Shown piece by piece: positions 37,374 to 45,930 of a stretch of DNA of 64,000 bases. The position numbers and the translations under genes are program-made. The stretch spans positions 109,301 to 173,300 of the forward strand of contig NZ_LMDW01000003.1 in the NCBI RefSeq assembly GCF_001425205.1, written 5' to 3'. The notes beneath the pieces are model-generated. The model was not told the origin of the DNA. It worked only from the letters and a program-made list of their open reading frames with translations, and ran no database searches. The stretch comes from Variovorax sp. Root411 (GTDB taxonomy: Bacteria > Pseudomonadota > Gammaproteobacteria > Burkholderiales > Burkholderiaceae_C). Numbering within the stretch: position 1 is the first letter of the stretch; each line of letters opens with the position of its first letter.

Positions 37374-37826
37374 ATGAGCGAAGACCAAGGCGCGTCCGAT
37401 CCCCTCTCCCGCTTGCGGGAGAGGGCTAGGGTGAGGGCACGCAGCCTTCGAGAAACCCCGACCGACGCTGAGTCCCTGCTCTGGCACCACCTGCGGGATC
37501 GCCGCCTCGCCGACTACAAGTTTCGTCGCCAGCGTCCGATAGGTCCGTATTTCGCGGACTTCGCTTGCCTCGAAGCCAAGCTGATCGTCGAACTGGATGG
37601 CGGTCAGCATGTGGAAGCCGCCGCGTACGACGAGAGTCGCACACGCTTCATCGAGGCCCAGGGCTATCGCGTACTTCGCTTCTGGAACCACGAAGTGCTG
37701 ACGCAGACGGACGCGGTGCGGGAACGCATCCTGCAAGCGCTGCAGGAAGACAGCCCTCACCCCAACCCTCTCCCGCAAGCGGGAGAGGGAGCAAGACAGC
37801 CAACTGCCGTCCCATCGGACGAGTGA
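37374..37826 (+). CDS. DUF559 endonuclease-like protein bracketed by inverted repeats
   Basis: A 150-residue member of the DUF559 (VSR-like, PD-(D/E)xK-superfamily) family. The conserved core runs from SLRETPTDAESLLWHHLRDR (residues 24-43) through KFRRQRPIGPYFADFAC (49-65), IVELDGGQHV (71-80, with Glu73, Asp75 and His79) and GYRVLRFWNHEVL (97-109). Residues 9-22 and 127-139 (SRLRERARVRA, SPHPNPLPQAGEG) are translations of a dispersed palindromic repeat rather than native domain. The gene interrupts an otherwise ordered beta-oxidation operon. Whether it is an active nuclease is unknown. Confidence 0.85.
   Translation: MSEDQGASDPLSRLRERARVRARSLRETPTDAESLLWHHLRDRRLADYKFRRQRPIGPYFADFACLEAKLIVELDGGQHVEAAAYDESRTRFIEAQGYRVLRFWNHEVLTQTDAVRERILQALQEDSPHPNPLPQAGEGARQPTAVPSDE
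37403..37438 (+). repeat. 36-bp palindromic repeat, left flank of DUF559
   Basis: A CCCTCTCCCGC-TT-GCGGGAGAGGG hairpin followed by CTAGGGTGAGGG. It is the inverse of the copy at 37754-37789 with 34 of 36 positions matching, and it is read in frame as DUF559 residues of the type SRLRERARVRA. The same family recurs at 44154-44186. Confidence 0.92.
37754..37789 (-). repeat. 36-bp palindromic repeat, right flank of DUF559
   Basis: Begins CCCTCACCCCAA and continues with the CCCTCTCCCGC-AA-GCGGGAGAGGG stem. Inverted relative to the left copy, with two mismatches, and placed within the last codons of DUF559 (NPLPQAGEG). Together the two copies enclose the nuclease core. Confidence 0.92.
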
Positions 37827-37855
37827 GCAAGACAAGACACAAGGACTGAAAAGCC

Positions 37856-39052
37856 ATGAAACAGATTCAAGACGCCTACATCGTCTCCGCCACCCGCACC
37901 CCCATCGGCAAGTCGCACCGCGGCTACTTCCGCAACTACCGTCCCGACGACCTGCTCGTGACCACGCTGCGCGCCGCGCTCGCCGCCGTGCCCAGCCTCG
38001 ACCCGAGGGCCATCGAAGACATCATCTGCGGCTGCGCGATTCCCGAATCGCAGCAGGGCCTGAACGTCGCGCGCATCGGCGCGGTGCTGGCGGGCCTTCC
38101 GACCAGCATCGGCGGCATCACCGTCAACCGCTTCTGTGCCTCGGGCCTGTCGGCCGTGCAGATGGCCGCCGATCGCATCCGCGTCGGAGAGGCCGACGTG
38201 ATGATTGCGGCCGGTGTCGAGAGCATGAGCATGGTGCCGATGATGGGCAACTCGCCGTCGCTCTCGCCCTCGATCTTCGAGCGCGAAGGAGACGTGGGCA
38301 TCGCCTACGGCATGGGCCTCACGGCCGAGAAGGTCGCGCAGCAGTGGAAAGTGAGCCGCGAGGTGCAGGACGCGTTCGCGCTCGCCTCCCACCAGAAGGC
38401 GCTGGCCGCGCAGAAGGCCGGCAAATTCGCCGACGAGATCACGCCCATCGAAGTGACCGACCGCACGCCGAACCTCGAGACCGGCGAGTCGATCGCCAAG
38501 ACCCGCACGGTGAACCTCGACGAAGGCGCGCGCCCCGACACCAGCCTCGAAGGCCTCGCCAAGCTGCGCACCGTGTTCGCCGCGCGCGGCACGGTCACGG
38601 CCGGCAACAGCTCGCAGACCTCGGACGGCGCCGGCGCGCTGATCCTCGCGAGCGAGAAGGCTGTGAAGCAATACGGCCTCACGCCGCTCGCGCGCTTCGT
38701 GAGCTTTGCCAGCAAGGGCGTGCCGCCGCACATCATGGGCATCGGCCCGATCGAGGCGATTCCGGCCGCGCTGCGCTACGCCGGCCTGAAGCACGAGGAC
38801 ATCGACTGGTTCGAGCTCAACGAAGCCTTCGCCGCGCAATCGCTCGCGGTGATCAACACGCTGGGCCTCGACCCGTCGAAGGTCAACCCGATGGGCGGCG
38901 CGATTGCGCTGGGCCATCCGCTCGGCGCCACCGGCGCGATCCGCGCGGCGACCGTGGTGCACGCGCTGCGCCGCGAGAACCTCAAGTACGGCATGGTCAC
39001 GATGTGCGTGGGCATGGGCCAAGGCGCCGCGGGAATCTTCGAGCGCGTCTGA
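37856..39052 (+). CDS. Acetyl-CoA C-acyltransferase (thiolase)
   Basis: A 398-residue degradative thiolase finishing each beta-oxidation cycle. The nucleophile is Cys94 in VNRFCASGLSAVQMAADRI, the general base His354 lies in GAIALGHPLGATGAIRA and Cys384 in TMCVGMGQGAAGIFE; NEAFAAQSLAV supplies the Asn/Glu loop. The N terminus DAYIVSATRTPIGKS is the standard first strand. It follows DUF559 with a 29-base gap, on the same strand as the dehydrogenase fusion, with which it would form the trifunctional set. Chain-length preference cannot be inferred. Confidence 0.95.
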   Translation: MKQIQDAYIVSATRTPIGKSHRGYFRNYRPDDLLVTTLRAALAAVPSLDPRAIEDIICGCAIPESQQGLNVARIGAVLAGLPTSIGGITVNRFCASGLSAVQMAADRIRVGEADVMIAAGVESMSMVPMMGNSPSLSPSIFEREGDVGIAYGMGLTAEKVAQQWKVSREVQDAFALASHQKALAAQKAGKFADEITPIEVTDRTPNLETGESIAKTRTVNLDEGARPDTSLEGLAKLRTVFAARGTVTAGNSSQTSDGAGALILASEKAVKQYGLTPLARFVSFASKGVPPHIMGIGPIEAIPAALRYAGLKHEDIDWFELNEAFAAQSLAVINTLGLDPSKVNPMGGAIALGHPLGATGAIRAATVVHALRRENLKYGMVTMCVGMGQGAAGIFERV

Positions 39053-39108
39053 TCAGGCAACGCGCAAGACACCGGGACGAGCGTCGAGGCAACGAAGGAA
39101 ACAACGTC

Positions 39109-40008
39109 ATGCAGATGCATCAGCTTGCAATCGATGGTGGTAGTACGCAACTGGCCGTGCGAACGTACGAGCCCGTCGGTGCGCCGCGCGCCAGCATCGT
39201 GATCGGCGGCGCGATGGGCGTGCGCCAGTCGTTCTACGAGCCCTTCGCGCGATGGCTCGCGCAGCAGGGCCTGCGCGTCTGGACCTTCGACTACCGGGGC
39301 TCGGGCGACTCGCGCGGCAACGCGCCACTGCGCGGCTTCAAGGCCGACCTGCTCGACTGGGCGCGCGACTACGAAGCGGTGATCGACGCGGCCAAGGCCG
39401 CGCTGCCCGGCCAGCCACTCTACCTGCTGGGCCACAGCCTCGGCGCGCAGCTGCCGGGTTTCCTGCGACGTCCAGAGCAGGTCGACGGCCTCGTCAGCAT
39501 CGCCGCGGGCAGCGGCTACTGGCGCGAGAACGCGCCCAAGCTCAAGCGCAGCATCCTCTACTTCTGGTTCGTGCTCGTGCCGCTGGTCACGCGGCTGTGC
39601 GGCTACTTCCCGGGCCGCCGGCTGAAGAAGGTCGGCGACCTGCCGCGCGGCGTGATCCTGCAATGGCGGCGCTGGTGCCTGAACCCGCGCTACAGCGTCG
39701 GCGCGGAAGGCGAGGCGGCACTGCGCAGCTACGGCCGCGTGCGCTTCCCGGTGCTCGCGCTGTCGATGACCGACGACGAACTCATGACGCTCGCCGGCAC
39801 CGAAAGCCTCGTGAGCTTCTATGCCGGCGCGCCGAGCGCGGTGGAGCGCATCGCGCCGGCCGACGTGCAGGCCCGGCGCATCGGCCACTTCGGCTTCTTC
39901 CGCGAGCAGTTCAGCCAGAGCCTCTGGCCGAGCACGCTCGACAAGCTGCATCGGCTGGCCTCGCTTACTGCGCTGCAGCACGCCAACGTCCCGCACACGA
40001 CTGCGTGA
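39109..40008 (+). CDS. Alpha/beta hydrolase
   Basis: A 299-residue hydrolase of the serine alpha/beta fold. The oxyanion strand IVIGGAMGVRQSFYEPFARWLA is at about residues 25-46, FDYRGSGDSRG at about 62-72, and the nucleophile elbow LLGHSLGAQLPG at about 105-116 (GHSLG). The late RIGHFGFFRE near residue 264 carries the catalytic His. No signal peptide is present. By position after the thiolase it may act on a CoA ester or lipid intermediate of the operon's substrate, but the exact reaction is unknown. The chosen ATG lies 57 bases after the thiolase stop. Confidence 0.85.
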   Translation: MQMHQLAIDGGSTQLAVRTYEPVGAPRASIVIGGAMGVRQSFYEPFARWLAQQGLRVWTFDYRGSGDSRGNAPLRGFKADLLDWARDYEAVIDAAKAALPGQPLYLLGHSLGAQLPGFLRRPEQVDGLVSIAAGSGYWRENAPKLKRSILYFWFVLVPLVTRLCGYFPGRRLKKVGDLPRGVILQWRRWCLNPRYSVGAEGEAALRSYGRVRFPVLALSMTDDELMTLAGTESLVSFYAGAPSAVERIAPADVQARRIGHFGFFREQFSQSLWPSTLDKLHRLASLTALQHANVPHTTA

Positions 40009-40037
40009 CGCCATCCACCGGAGGCACACTGCCGATC

Positions 40038-40874
40038 ATGACGACGAGCACGCACCCCTTCGACAAGGCCCTGGCGATCCACCACAGCGACATCCGCGTG
40101 GGGCACTTCACGGGCATGACCAGTCCCGACTACTGGAACATGGTCGGCCCTTTCGGCGGCACCACCGCGGCGCTGGCGCTGCAGGCGGTGCTGAAGCATC
40201 CCGACCTGCTCGGCGTGCCGATTGCGCTCACGGTGAACTACGCGGCGGCGCTCGAAGCCGGTGCGTTCGACATCCAGGCCACCGCCGTGCGCACCAACCG
40301 CTCGACGCAGCACTGGACGGTGCAGATCACGCAGGCCGGCCCCGGCGGCGCGCCGAGCATGACGACCACCGCCACCGTGGTGACCGCCGTGCGCCGCGAG
40401 ACCTGGAGCGGGAACGACCTGCCCATGCCCGAGGTGCCAAGGCCCGAGATGGTCGAGCGCATGAGCATCGGCCCTTCGGGCGTGGCGTGGATCGGCCAGT
40501 ACGAGATGCGGCCGATCAGCGGCAGCATTCCTGCGAAATGGGACGGCAGCGGCGATCACAGCGAGAGCCGGATCTGGGTGCGCGATGCGCAGCAACGCGC
40601 GCTCGACTTCGCCTCCCTCGCGGCCATGAGCGACCTGTTCTTCCCGCGCGTGTGGCTGCGCCGCGCCACGCGGGTGCCGGTGGGCACGGTGTCGATCACC
40701 ACGTATTTCCATGCCAACGCGGCGCAGCTGGCCGAGGTCGGCACGGGCTACCTGCTCGGCAGCGCGACGGGGCAGCAGTTCAGCAACGGCTTCTTCGACC
40801 AGGCTGCGCAGCTCTGGAGCGAAAACGGTGCGTTGCTTGCTACTTCCAATCAGATCGTCTATTTCAAGGAATGA
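40038..40874 (+). CDS. Acyl-CoA thioesterase, double-hotdog (TesB-like)
   Basis: A 278-residue protein with two hotdog halves. The first half has HFTGMTSPDYWNMVGPFGGTTAALALQAVL around residues 22-51, the family's helix-containing entry region. The second has ISTYFHANAAQL-type strands near 218 and QFSNGFFDQAAQLWSENGALLATSNQIVYF at the end. The TesB-like arrangement suggests hydrolysis of acyl-CoA to free acid, removing blocked intermediates. A 29-base gap separates it from the hydrolase gene. It is followed by an inverted pair of repeats rather than by a T-rich terminator. Confidence 0.82.
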   Translation: MTTSTHPFDKALAIHHSDIRVGHFTGMTSPDYWNMVGPFGGTTAALALQAVLKHPDLLGVPIALTVNYAAALEAGAFDIQATAVRTNRSTQHWTVQITQAGPGGAPSMTTTATVVTAVRRETWSGNDLPMPEVPRPEMVERMSIGPSGVAWIGQYEMRPISGSIPAKWDGSGDHSESRIWVRDAQQRALDFASLAAMSDLFFPRVWLRRATRVPVGTVSITTYFHANAAQLAEVGTGYLLGSATGQQFSNGFFDQAAQLWSENGALLATSNQIVYFKE

Positions 40875-40907
40875 CTGGCATGGTGCTGGGGCGCGATCCC
40901 GCCGACG

Positions 40908-40975
40908 GGGTACTCTGCTCCGCGAATGTCCCCCGCCCTTCGGGCTCCTCCTTTATTTCGCTGCGCAGAGCACCC
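40908..40975 (+). repeat. Dispersed GGGTACTC...GAGCACCC repeat, copy C
   Basis: A roughly 68-bp element with imperfect inverted ends (GGGTACTC / GAGCACCC) and a central GAATGTCCCCC ... TCCTCCTTTATTTCGC core. It is paired with an inverted copy at 41048-41111 and related to 57841-57908. Confidence 0.9.
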
Positions 40976-41047
40976 CGCCAGCGTGATCGATCAGAGCGGT
41001 CGTTGATCGGCTCGCACAAGCGCGGCGTCCACTGTGCACAGGGCACC

Positions 41048-41111
41048 GGGTGCTCCCCGCAGCGAAATAAAGGAGGAGCGAAGCGGGGGACATTCGCGCA
41101 GGGGAGTACCC
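41048..41111 (-). repeat. Dispersed GGGTACTC...GAGCACCC repeat, copy B (inverted)
   Basis: Begins GGGTGCTCCCC and ends GAGTACCC, with GCGAAATAAAGGAGGA and GGGGGACATTC inside. It is the inverse of copy C 72 bases away and could form a long hairpin with it between the thioesterase and isomerase genes. Confidence 0.9.
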
Positions 41112-41144
41112 GGTGGCCTGGGCACGCGCCCTAAGGAAACACCC

Positions 41145-41738
41145 ATGACCAAATCCGTCGACTTCTATTTCGACTTCGGCAGCCCCGCCGCCTACCTGGC
41201 CGCGACGCAGCTGCCGCACGTCTGCGCCGACACCGGCGCTGAGCTCGTGTGGAAGCCCATGCTGCTCGGCGGTGTGTTCCAGGCCACAGGCAACCATTCG
41301 CCTGCCGAGATCAAGCCCAAGGGTTCGTACATGACGACCGATCTGCAACGGTTCGCGAAGCGCTACGGCGTGCCCTTCGTGCACAACCCGCATTTCCCGA
41401 TCAACACGCTGCTGCTGATGCGCGGCGCCACCGGGGTGCAGATGAAGGAGTCGGCGCGCTTCGGTGCGTATGTCGACGCGGTCTTCCACGCGATGTGGGT
41501 CGAACCGAAGAATCTCAACGACCCGGCAATCGTCGGTGCTGTCTTGCAGAATGCGGGCTTCGATGCCGCCGGTCTGCTCGCGCTGGCCGGGGCACAGGAA
41601 ACCAAGGACCGCCTCAAGGCCGTCACGCAGGAAGCCGTGGAGCGCGGCGTGTTCGGCGCTCCCACCATGTTCGTCGGCGACCAGATGTTCTGGGGCCAGG
41701 ACCGCCTGGATTTCGTACGCGAAGCCCTCGACGCCTGA
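41145..41738 (+). CDS. 2-hydroxychromene-2-carboxylate isomerase-like protein
   Basis: A 197-residue DsbA-fold protein of the NahD/HCCA isomerase and kappa-GST group. The N-terminal VDFYFDFGSPAAYLAATQLP carries the SP motif with Ser in place of the redox Cys pair. WKPMLLGGVFQATGN follows at about residues 37-51, and GVFGAPTMFVGDQMFWGQDRLDFV near 165 is the conserved cis-Pro and active-site end. These enzymes isomerise aromatic ring-cleavage intermediates using glutathione, or act as GSTs. Its place in an acyl-CoA operon suggests aromatic-acid degradation or detoxification. I chose the ATG at 41145, which follows AAGGAAA. Confidence 0.88.
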   Translation: MTKSVDFYFDFGSPAAYLAATQLPHVCADTGAELVWKPMLLGGVFQATGNHSPAEIKPKGSYMTTDLQRFAKRYGVPFVHNPHFPINTLLLMRGATGVQMKESARFGAYVDAVFHAMWVEPKNLNDPAIVGAVLQNAGFDAAGLLALAGAQETKDRLKAVTQEAVERGVFGAPTMFVGDQMFWGQDRLDFVREALDA

Positions 41739-41775
41739 CCGCGTCGCCACCCGTTTTTACCCAAGGACCATTCCC

Positions 41776-42540
41776 ATGAGCGACATCCTCGTCCACACCG
41801 AAGCCGGTGTGATGACCATCACCTTCAACCGCGTCGACAAGAAGAACTCGATCACCAGCGGCATGTACGCCGAACTGGCCGATGCGCTGGCCACGGCCGA
41901 GAGCGAAGCGGCCGTGCGCTGCGTGCTGATCCAGGGCGACCCGACGATCTTCAGCGCGGGCAACGACATCGGCGACTTCCTCAACGGCCCGCCGTCGACG
42001 CAGGACTCGCCGGTGTTCCGCTTCCTGCGCGGCATCGCGACCTTTCCCAAGCCCATCGTCGCGGCCGTGTGCGGCCCGGCCGTGGGCATCGGCACCACGA
42101 TGCTGTTCCACTGCGACCTCGTCTACGCGGGCGACAACGCGGCTTTCTCGATGCCGTTCGTCAACCTGGGCCTGTGCCCCGAGGCGGCATCGAGCCTGCT
42201 GGTGCCGCAGATGCTGGGCTACCACCGTGCGGCCGAAGCACTGCTGCTGGGCGAGCCCTTCATGGCCGAGGCCGCGCTCGAAGTGGGCCTGGTCAACCGC
42301 GTGGTGCCGCCGACCGAGGCCAACGCCATCGCGCAAACGCAGGCCCGCAAGCTCGCCGCCAAGCCACTGAGCGCGCTGGTGGAGACCAAGCGCCTGCTGA
42401 AGAAGGCGCAGATGCCCGCCGTGCTGGAGCGCATGGGCGAGGAAGGCGCGAGCTTCGGTCGCATGCTGCGCGAGCCGGCGGCGCGCGAGGCCTTCGGCGC
42501 GTTCATGGAGAAGCGCAAGCCGGATTTCTCCAAGGTCTGA
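41776..42540 (+). CDS. Enoyl-CoA hydratase
   Basis: A 254-residue crotonase-fold protein. The oxyanion-hole segments are FSAGNDIGDFL at about residues 60-70 and GPAVGIGTTMLFHCDLVYA at about 99-117; PFVNLGLCPEAASSLLVPQMLG at about 128-149 holds the usual acidic position as Glu138. The C-terminal helices after residue 190 form the trimer contact. It is the last gene of the plus-strand operon, 37 bases after the isomerase, and would hydrate enoyl-CoAs alongside the fusion enzyme. An isomerase role in place of hydration is possible. Confidence 0.92.
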   Translation: MSDILVHTEAGVMTITFNRVDKKNSITSGMYAELADALATAESEAAVRCVLIQGDPTIFSAGNDIGDFLNGPPSTQDSPVFRFLRGIATFPKPIVAAVCGPAVGIGTTMLFHCDLVYAGDNAAFSMPFVNLGLCPEAASSLLVPQMLGYHRAAEALLLGEPFMAEAALEVGLVNRVVPPTEANAIAQTQARKLAAKPLSALVETKRLLKKAQMPAVLERMGEEGASFGRMLREPAAREAFGAFMEKRKPDFSKV

Positions 42541-42551
42541 CGCGCTTCCCG

Positions 42552-42594
42552 GGCCGTTGGTGTTGCCCCTGGCAAGGGGGGCGAAGCCTGGGGG
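42552..42594 (-). repeat. Dispersed GC-rich palindromic repeat, copy 2
   Basis: In the opposite orientation to the 17511-17590 copy, it shares CCCCCAGGCTTCGC and a CCCCTTGCC-AGGGGCAACACC hairpin. It lies between two convergent genes and may serve as their terminator. Confidence 0.6.
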
Positions 42595-42595
42595 A

Positions 42596-43015
42596 CTACG
42601 TTTCGATCGGCCGCGGACGGCCGTTGTCGTCGATGGCCACGTAGGTGAACGTGGCCTGCGTCACCTTGATGTACTCGCCCTGCGCCCTGAAGCGCTCGGC
42701 GAACACCTCGACCGTGACGGTGACCGAGGTGCGCCCGATGCGCACCAGCTTCGAATAGAACGAAAGAATGTCGCCCAGCCGCACCGGCTGCTTGAAGATG
42801 AATTCGTTGACCGCCACCGTGGCCTGCCGGCCCTTGGCGTAGCGCGCCGGAATCACCGAGCCGGCCAGGTCGCACTGCGCCATGACCCAGCCGCCGAAGA
42901 TGTCGCCGTTGGCGTTGCAGTCCGCCGGCATCGGAATGACCTTGAGCACCAGCTCCATGTCGGTGGGCAGGCTCTTGAGGGTGGCAGCGGCGGCGGCACT
43001 GGAAGTATCTGACAT
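42596..43015 (-). CDS. Acyl-CoA thioesterase, YciA-type single hotdog
   Basis: A 139-residue hotdog-fold thioesterase. NANGDIFGGWVMAQCDLAG at about residues 35-53 is the YciA/BACH signature, with the Asn and Asp of the active site. The helix is followed by VAVNEFIFKQPVRLGDILSFY at about 67-87, and VTQATFTYVAIDDNGRPRPI closes the sheet. Members cleave short- to medium-chain acyl-CoAs. I chose the ATG at 43015; the frame extends only ten codons upstream. It is divergent from the ABC exporter gene by 41 bases, so the two may share a promoter. Confidence 0.9.
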   Translation of the reverse strand: MSDTSSAAAAATLKSLPTDMELVLKVIPMPADCNANGDIFGGWVMAQCDLAGSVIPARYAKGRQATVAVNEFIFKQPVRLGDILSFYSKLVRIGRTSVTVTVEVFAERFRAQGEYIKVTQATFTYVAIDDNGRPRPIET

Positions 43016-43056
43016 GGGCACAATCTGGAACAAACAAGCAACCACGATTGTCCCCT

Positions 43057-44940
43057 ATGCGCCGCAGCGGCGAAGCCCTTCCTTCCCCCCACACCGCCGG
43101 AGGCCATCCGCCTGCAACCGGCGACCGTTCCGACTGGGCGACGCTTCGCCGCCTGTTCCCCTATCTTTGGCAGTACAAGTGGCGGGTGGCCGCCGCGCTG
43201 GGCTTCATGGTGGGCGCCAAGGTCGCCAACGTGGGCGTGCCGGTGCTGCTGAAGAACCTGGTCGACACGATGACGCCCAAGACCGGTGCGCCGGACCTGG
43301 CGCAGGCGCTGCTCATCGTGCCCATCGGCCTGCTGCTGGCCTACGGGCTGCTGCGCTTCTCGACCTCGCTGTTTGGCGAACTGCGCGAGCTGATCTTCGC
43401 CAAGGCCACCGAGGGCACGGCGCGGCAGATCGCGCTGGAGGTGTTCCGCCACCTGCACGCGCTGAGCCTGCGCTTCCACCTGGAGCGCCAGACCGGCGGC
43501 ATGACGCGCGACATCGAGCGCGGCACGCGCGGCGTGCACTCGCTGATCTCGATGTCGCTCTACAGCATCGTGCCGACCATCATCGAACTGGTGCTGGTGC
43601 TCACCATCCTGGGCGTGAAGTTCGACTCGCTGTTCGTCTGGATCACGGCAGCCGCGCTGGTGCTGTACATCGGCTTCACCGTCACCGTGACCGAGTGGCG
43701 CACGCAGTTCCGCAAGACCATGAACGAGCTCGATTCGGTGGCGCAGAGCCGCGCGGTCGATTCGTTGCTGAACTACGAAACCGTCAAGTACTTCAACAAC
43801 GAAGACTTCGAGGCCGGGCGCTACGACGCCAGCCTCGACCGCTACCGCAAGGCCGCCATCAAGAGCCAGCGCACGCTGAGCATGCTCAACACCGGCCAGC
43901 AGGCGCTGATCGCCATCAGCCTGGTGCTGATGCTGTGGCGCGCCACCTCGGGCGTGGTCGACGGGCGCATGACGCTGGGCGACCTGGTGATGGTCAACGC
44001 CTTCATGATCCAGCTCTACATTCCGCTGAACTTCCTCGGTGTGATCTACCGCGAGATCAAGCAGAGCCTGACCGACCTCGACAAGATGTTCGTGCTGATG
44101 GAGAAGGAGCGCGAGGTGCGCGACGCGCCCGGTGCGCAGCCCTTGTCCTTGCTCCCTCTCCCTCCGGGAGAGGGCTGGGGTGAGGGTGGCGGCATCAACT
44201 CCACCGTCCGATTCGAAGACGTCAGCTTCGCCTACGAGCCCGCACGCCCGATCCTCAAGCACGTGAGCTTCGAGATTCCGGCCGGCAAGACGGTGGCCGT
44301 GGTTGGCCCTTCCGGCTCGGGCAAGTCGACGCTCGCGCGGCTGCTGTACCGCTTCTACGACGTGCAGCAGGGCCGCATCACCATCGGCGGCGAAGACATC
44401 CGCGCAGTCACGCAGTCGAGCGTGCGGCGCGCCATCGGCATCGTGCCGCAGGACACGGTGCTGTTCAACGACACGGTCGAATACAACATCGCCTACGGCC
44501 GTCCGGGCGCCACGCGCGAGGAGGTGGAGGCCGCCGCCCGGGCCGCGCGCATCCACGACTTCATCTCGGCCACGCCCAAGGGCTACGACACCACCGTGGG
44601 CGAGCGCGGGCTCAAGCTCTCGGGCGGCGAGAAGCAGCGCGTGGCCATCGCGCGCACGCTGCTGAAGAACCCGCCGATCGTGATCTTCGACGAGGCCACC
44701 TCGGCGCTCGACTCGGCCAACGAGCGCGCCATCCAGTCGGAGCTGAAGAGCGCCGCGCAGGACAAGACCACGCTGGTCATCGCACACCGCCTGTCGACGG
44801 TGGTCGACGCGCACGAGATCCTGGTGCTGGAAGCCGGCGTGATCGTCGAGCGCGGCACGCACGCCGAGCTGCTCGCGAAGCAGGGCCGCTACGCCCAGAT
44901 GTGGGCTTTGCAGAAGAGCGAAGCGGCACCGCTGATGTAG
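43057..44940 (+). CDS. Atm1/HMT-type ABC exporter (fused permease and ATPase)
   Basis: A 627-residue half-transporter. Residues about 30-330 form the six-helix ABC exporter domain. The nucleotide-binding domain has Walker [15 protein letters not shown] near 415, [18 protein letters not shown] as signature, and Walker [13 protein letters not shown] near 540, ending in the H-loop [11 protein letters not shown]. The [14 protein letters not shown] segment near 245 is typical of Atm1-like exporters that move glutathione-linked metal or sulfur compounds. A palindromic repeat is inserted in frame in the inter-domain linker (residues about 366-376, translated [12 protein letters not shown]). I start at the ATG at 43057. 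Confidence 0.92.
   Translation: MRRSGEALPSPHTAGGHPPATGDRSDWATLRRLFPYLWQYKWRVAAALGFMVGAKVANVGVPVLLKNLVDTMTPKTGAPDLAQALLIVPIGLLLAYGLLRFSTSLFGELRELIFAKATEGTARQIALEVFRHLHALSLRFHLERQTGGMTRDIERGTRGVHSLISMSLYSIVPTIIELVLVLTILGVKFDSLFVWITAAALVLYIGFTVTVTEWRTQFRKTMNELDSVAQSRAVDSLLNYETVKYFNNEDFEAGRYDASLDRYRKAAIKSQRTLSMLNTGQQALIAISLVLMLWRATSGVVDGRMTLGDLVMVNAFMIQLYIPLNFLGVIYREIKQSLTDLDKMFVLMEKEREVRDAPGAQPLSLLPLPPGEGWGEGGGINSTVRFEDVSFAYEPARPILKHVSFEIPAGKTVAVVGPSGSGKSTLARLLYRFYDVQQGRITIGGEDIRAVTQSSVRRAIGIVPQDTVLFNDTVEYNIAYGRPGATREEVEAAARAARIHDFISATPKGYDTTVGERGLKLSGGEKQRVAIARTLLKNPPIVIFDEATSALDSANERAIQSELKSAAQDKTTLVIAHRLSTVVDAHEILVLEAGVIVERGTHAELLAKQGRYAQMWALQKSEAAPLM
44154..44186 (+). repeat. Palindromic repeat inside the ABC exporter gene
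   Basis: CCCTCTCCC-TC-CGGGAGAGGG followed by CTGGGGTGAGGG, a member of the family flanking DUF559. It falls within the linker between the permease and ATPase domains and preserves the reading frame, so it was tolerated rather than disruptive. Confidence 0.9.
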
Positions 44941-44984
44941 CGCGATCATCCATTTTCCTTTCCATCGAATCCAGGAGTTCAGAC

Positions 44985-45923
44985 GTGCCGACCAAGATTC
45001 CCCTGCTGGTGCTCAACAGCCTTTCGAGCGCCCACCAGGCCCAGATTGCCGAGGTCTACGACATGACCTATGCCTTCGGCGACGCGCAGCGCGCGGCTGC
45101 CATCGCCGAGCACGGCAAGAAGTTCCGCGCGGTGCTGACCATCGGCGTCATCGGCATCACGCCCGAGGAGATCGCGGCCATGCCGGCGGTGGAACTGATC
45201 TGCTGCATGGGCGCGGGCTACGAGGGCGTGCCGCTCGAAGCCACGCGTGCGCGCGGCATTGTCACGGCCAACGGCGCGGGCACCAACGACGACTGCGTGG
45301 CCGATCACGCCTTCGGCCTGCTGATCGGCATCGTGCGCGAGTTCCGCAAGCTCGACCGGCTGTGCCGCGAAGGCGTGTGGCGCGAAGCGATTCCGCAGCC
45401 GCCGAACGTGTCGGGCAAGAAGCTGGGCATCCTGGGGCTCGGCACCATCGGGCAGAAGATCGCGAAGCGGGCGGTGGCGTTCGACATGGAGGTCGGCTAT
45501 CACAACCGCAAGCCGCGCGAAGGCGCCACGCACCGCTACTTCGACGACCTGAAGTCGATGGCAGGCTGGGCCGACTTCCTGGTGCTGGCCGCGCCGGGCG
45601 GGCCCGCGACGAAGCACCTGGTCAATGCCGAAGTACTCGACGCGCTGGGGCCGAAGGGCTATCTGGTGAGCATCGGGCGCGGCAGCGTGGTCGATACCGA
45701 GGCTTTGGCGGCGGCGCTGCGCGAGAACCGCATCGCCGGAGCCGGCCTCGACGTGTACGAGAGCGAGCCGAAGCGGCCCGAGCCGCTGATCGGCCTCGAC
45801 AACGTGCTGCTGACGCCGCACATGGCCGGCTGGTCGCCCGAGGCGACGCAGAAATCGGTGGACCATTTCCTTGCGAATGCCGAAGGGCACTTCGCGGGGC
45901 GCGGCGTTCTCACTCCCATCTGA
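44985..45923 (+). CDS. D-isomer-specific 2-hydroxyacid dehydrogenase
   Basis: A 312-residue NAD(P)-dependent dehydrogenase of the glyoxylate/hydroxypyruvate reductase group. The NAD motif is GKKLGILGLGTIGQKIAKRA at about residues 144-163. The catalytic Arg is in SIGRGSVVDTEAL near 235, the Glu in the DVYESEP segment and the His in LLTPHMAGWSP near 283. The start is a GTG at 44985 placed eight bases after AGGAG; no nearby ATG fits the family start. It follows the exporter gene by 44 bases on the same strand. Its substrate is probably a glyoxylate- or hydroxypyruvate-like keto acid. Confidence 0.92.
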   Translation: MPTKIPLLVLNSLSSAHQAQIAEVYDMTYAFGDAQRAAAIAEHGKKFRAVLTIGVIGITPEEIAAMPAVELICCMGAGYEGVPLEATRARGIVTANGAGTNDDCVADHAFGLLIGIVREFRKLDRLCREGVWREAIPQPPNVSGKKLGILGLGTIGQKIAKRAVAFDMEVGYHNRKPREGATHRYFDDLKSMAGWADFLVLAAPGGPATKHLVNAEVLDALGPKGYLVSIGRGSVVDTEALAAALRENRIAGAGLDVYESEPKRPEPLIGLDNVLLTPHMAGWSPEATQKSVDHFLANAEGHFAGRGVLTPI

Positions 45924-45930
45924 TGTCTTG

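Noticed and set aside
42853..44949. 698-codon minus-strand open frame opposite the ABC exporter
   Set aside because: Shadow of the exporter and thioesterase; no recognisable feature.
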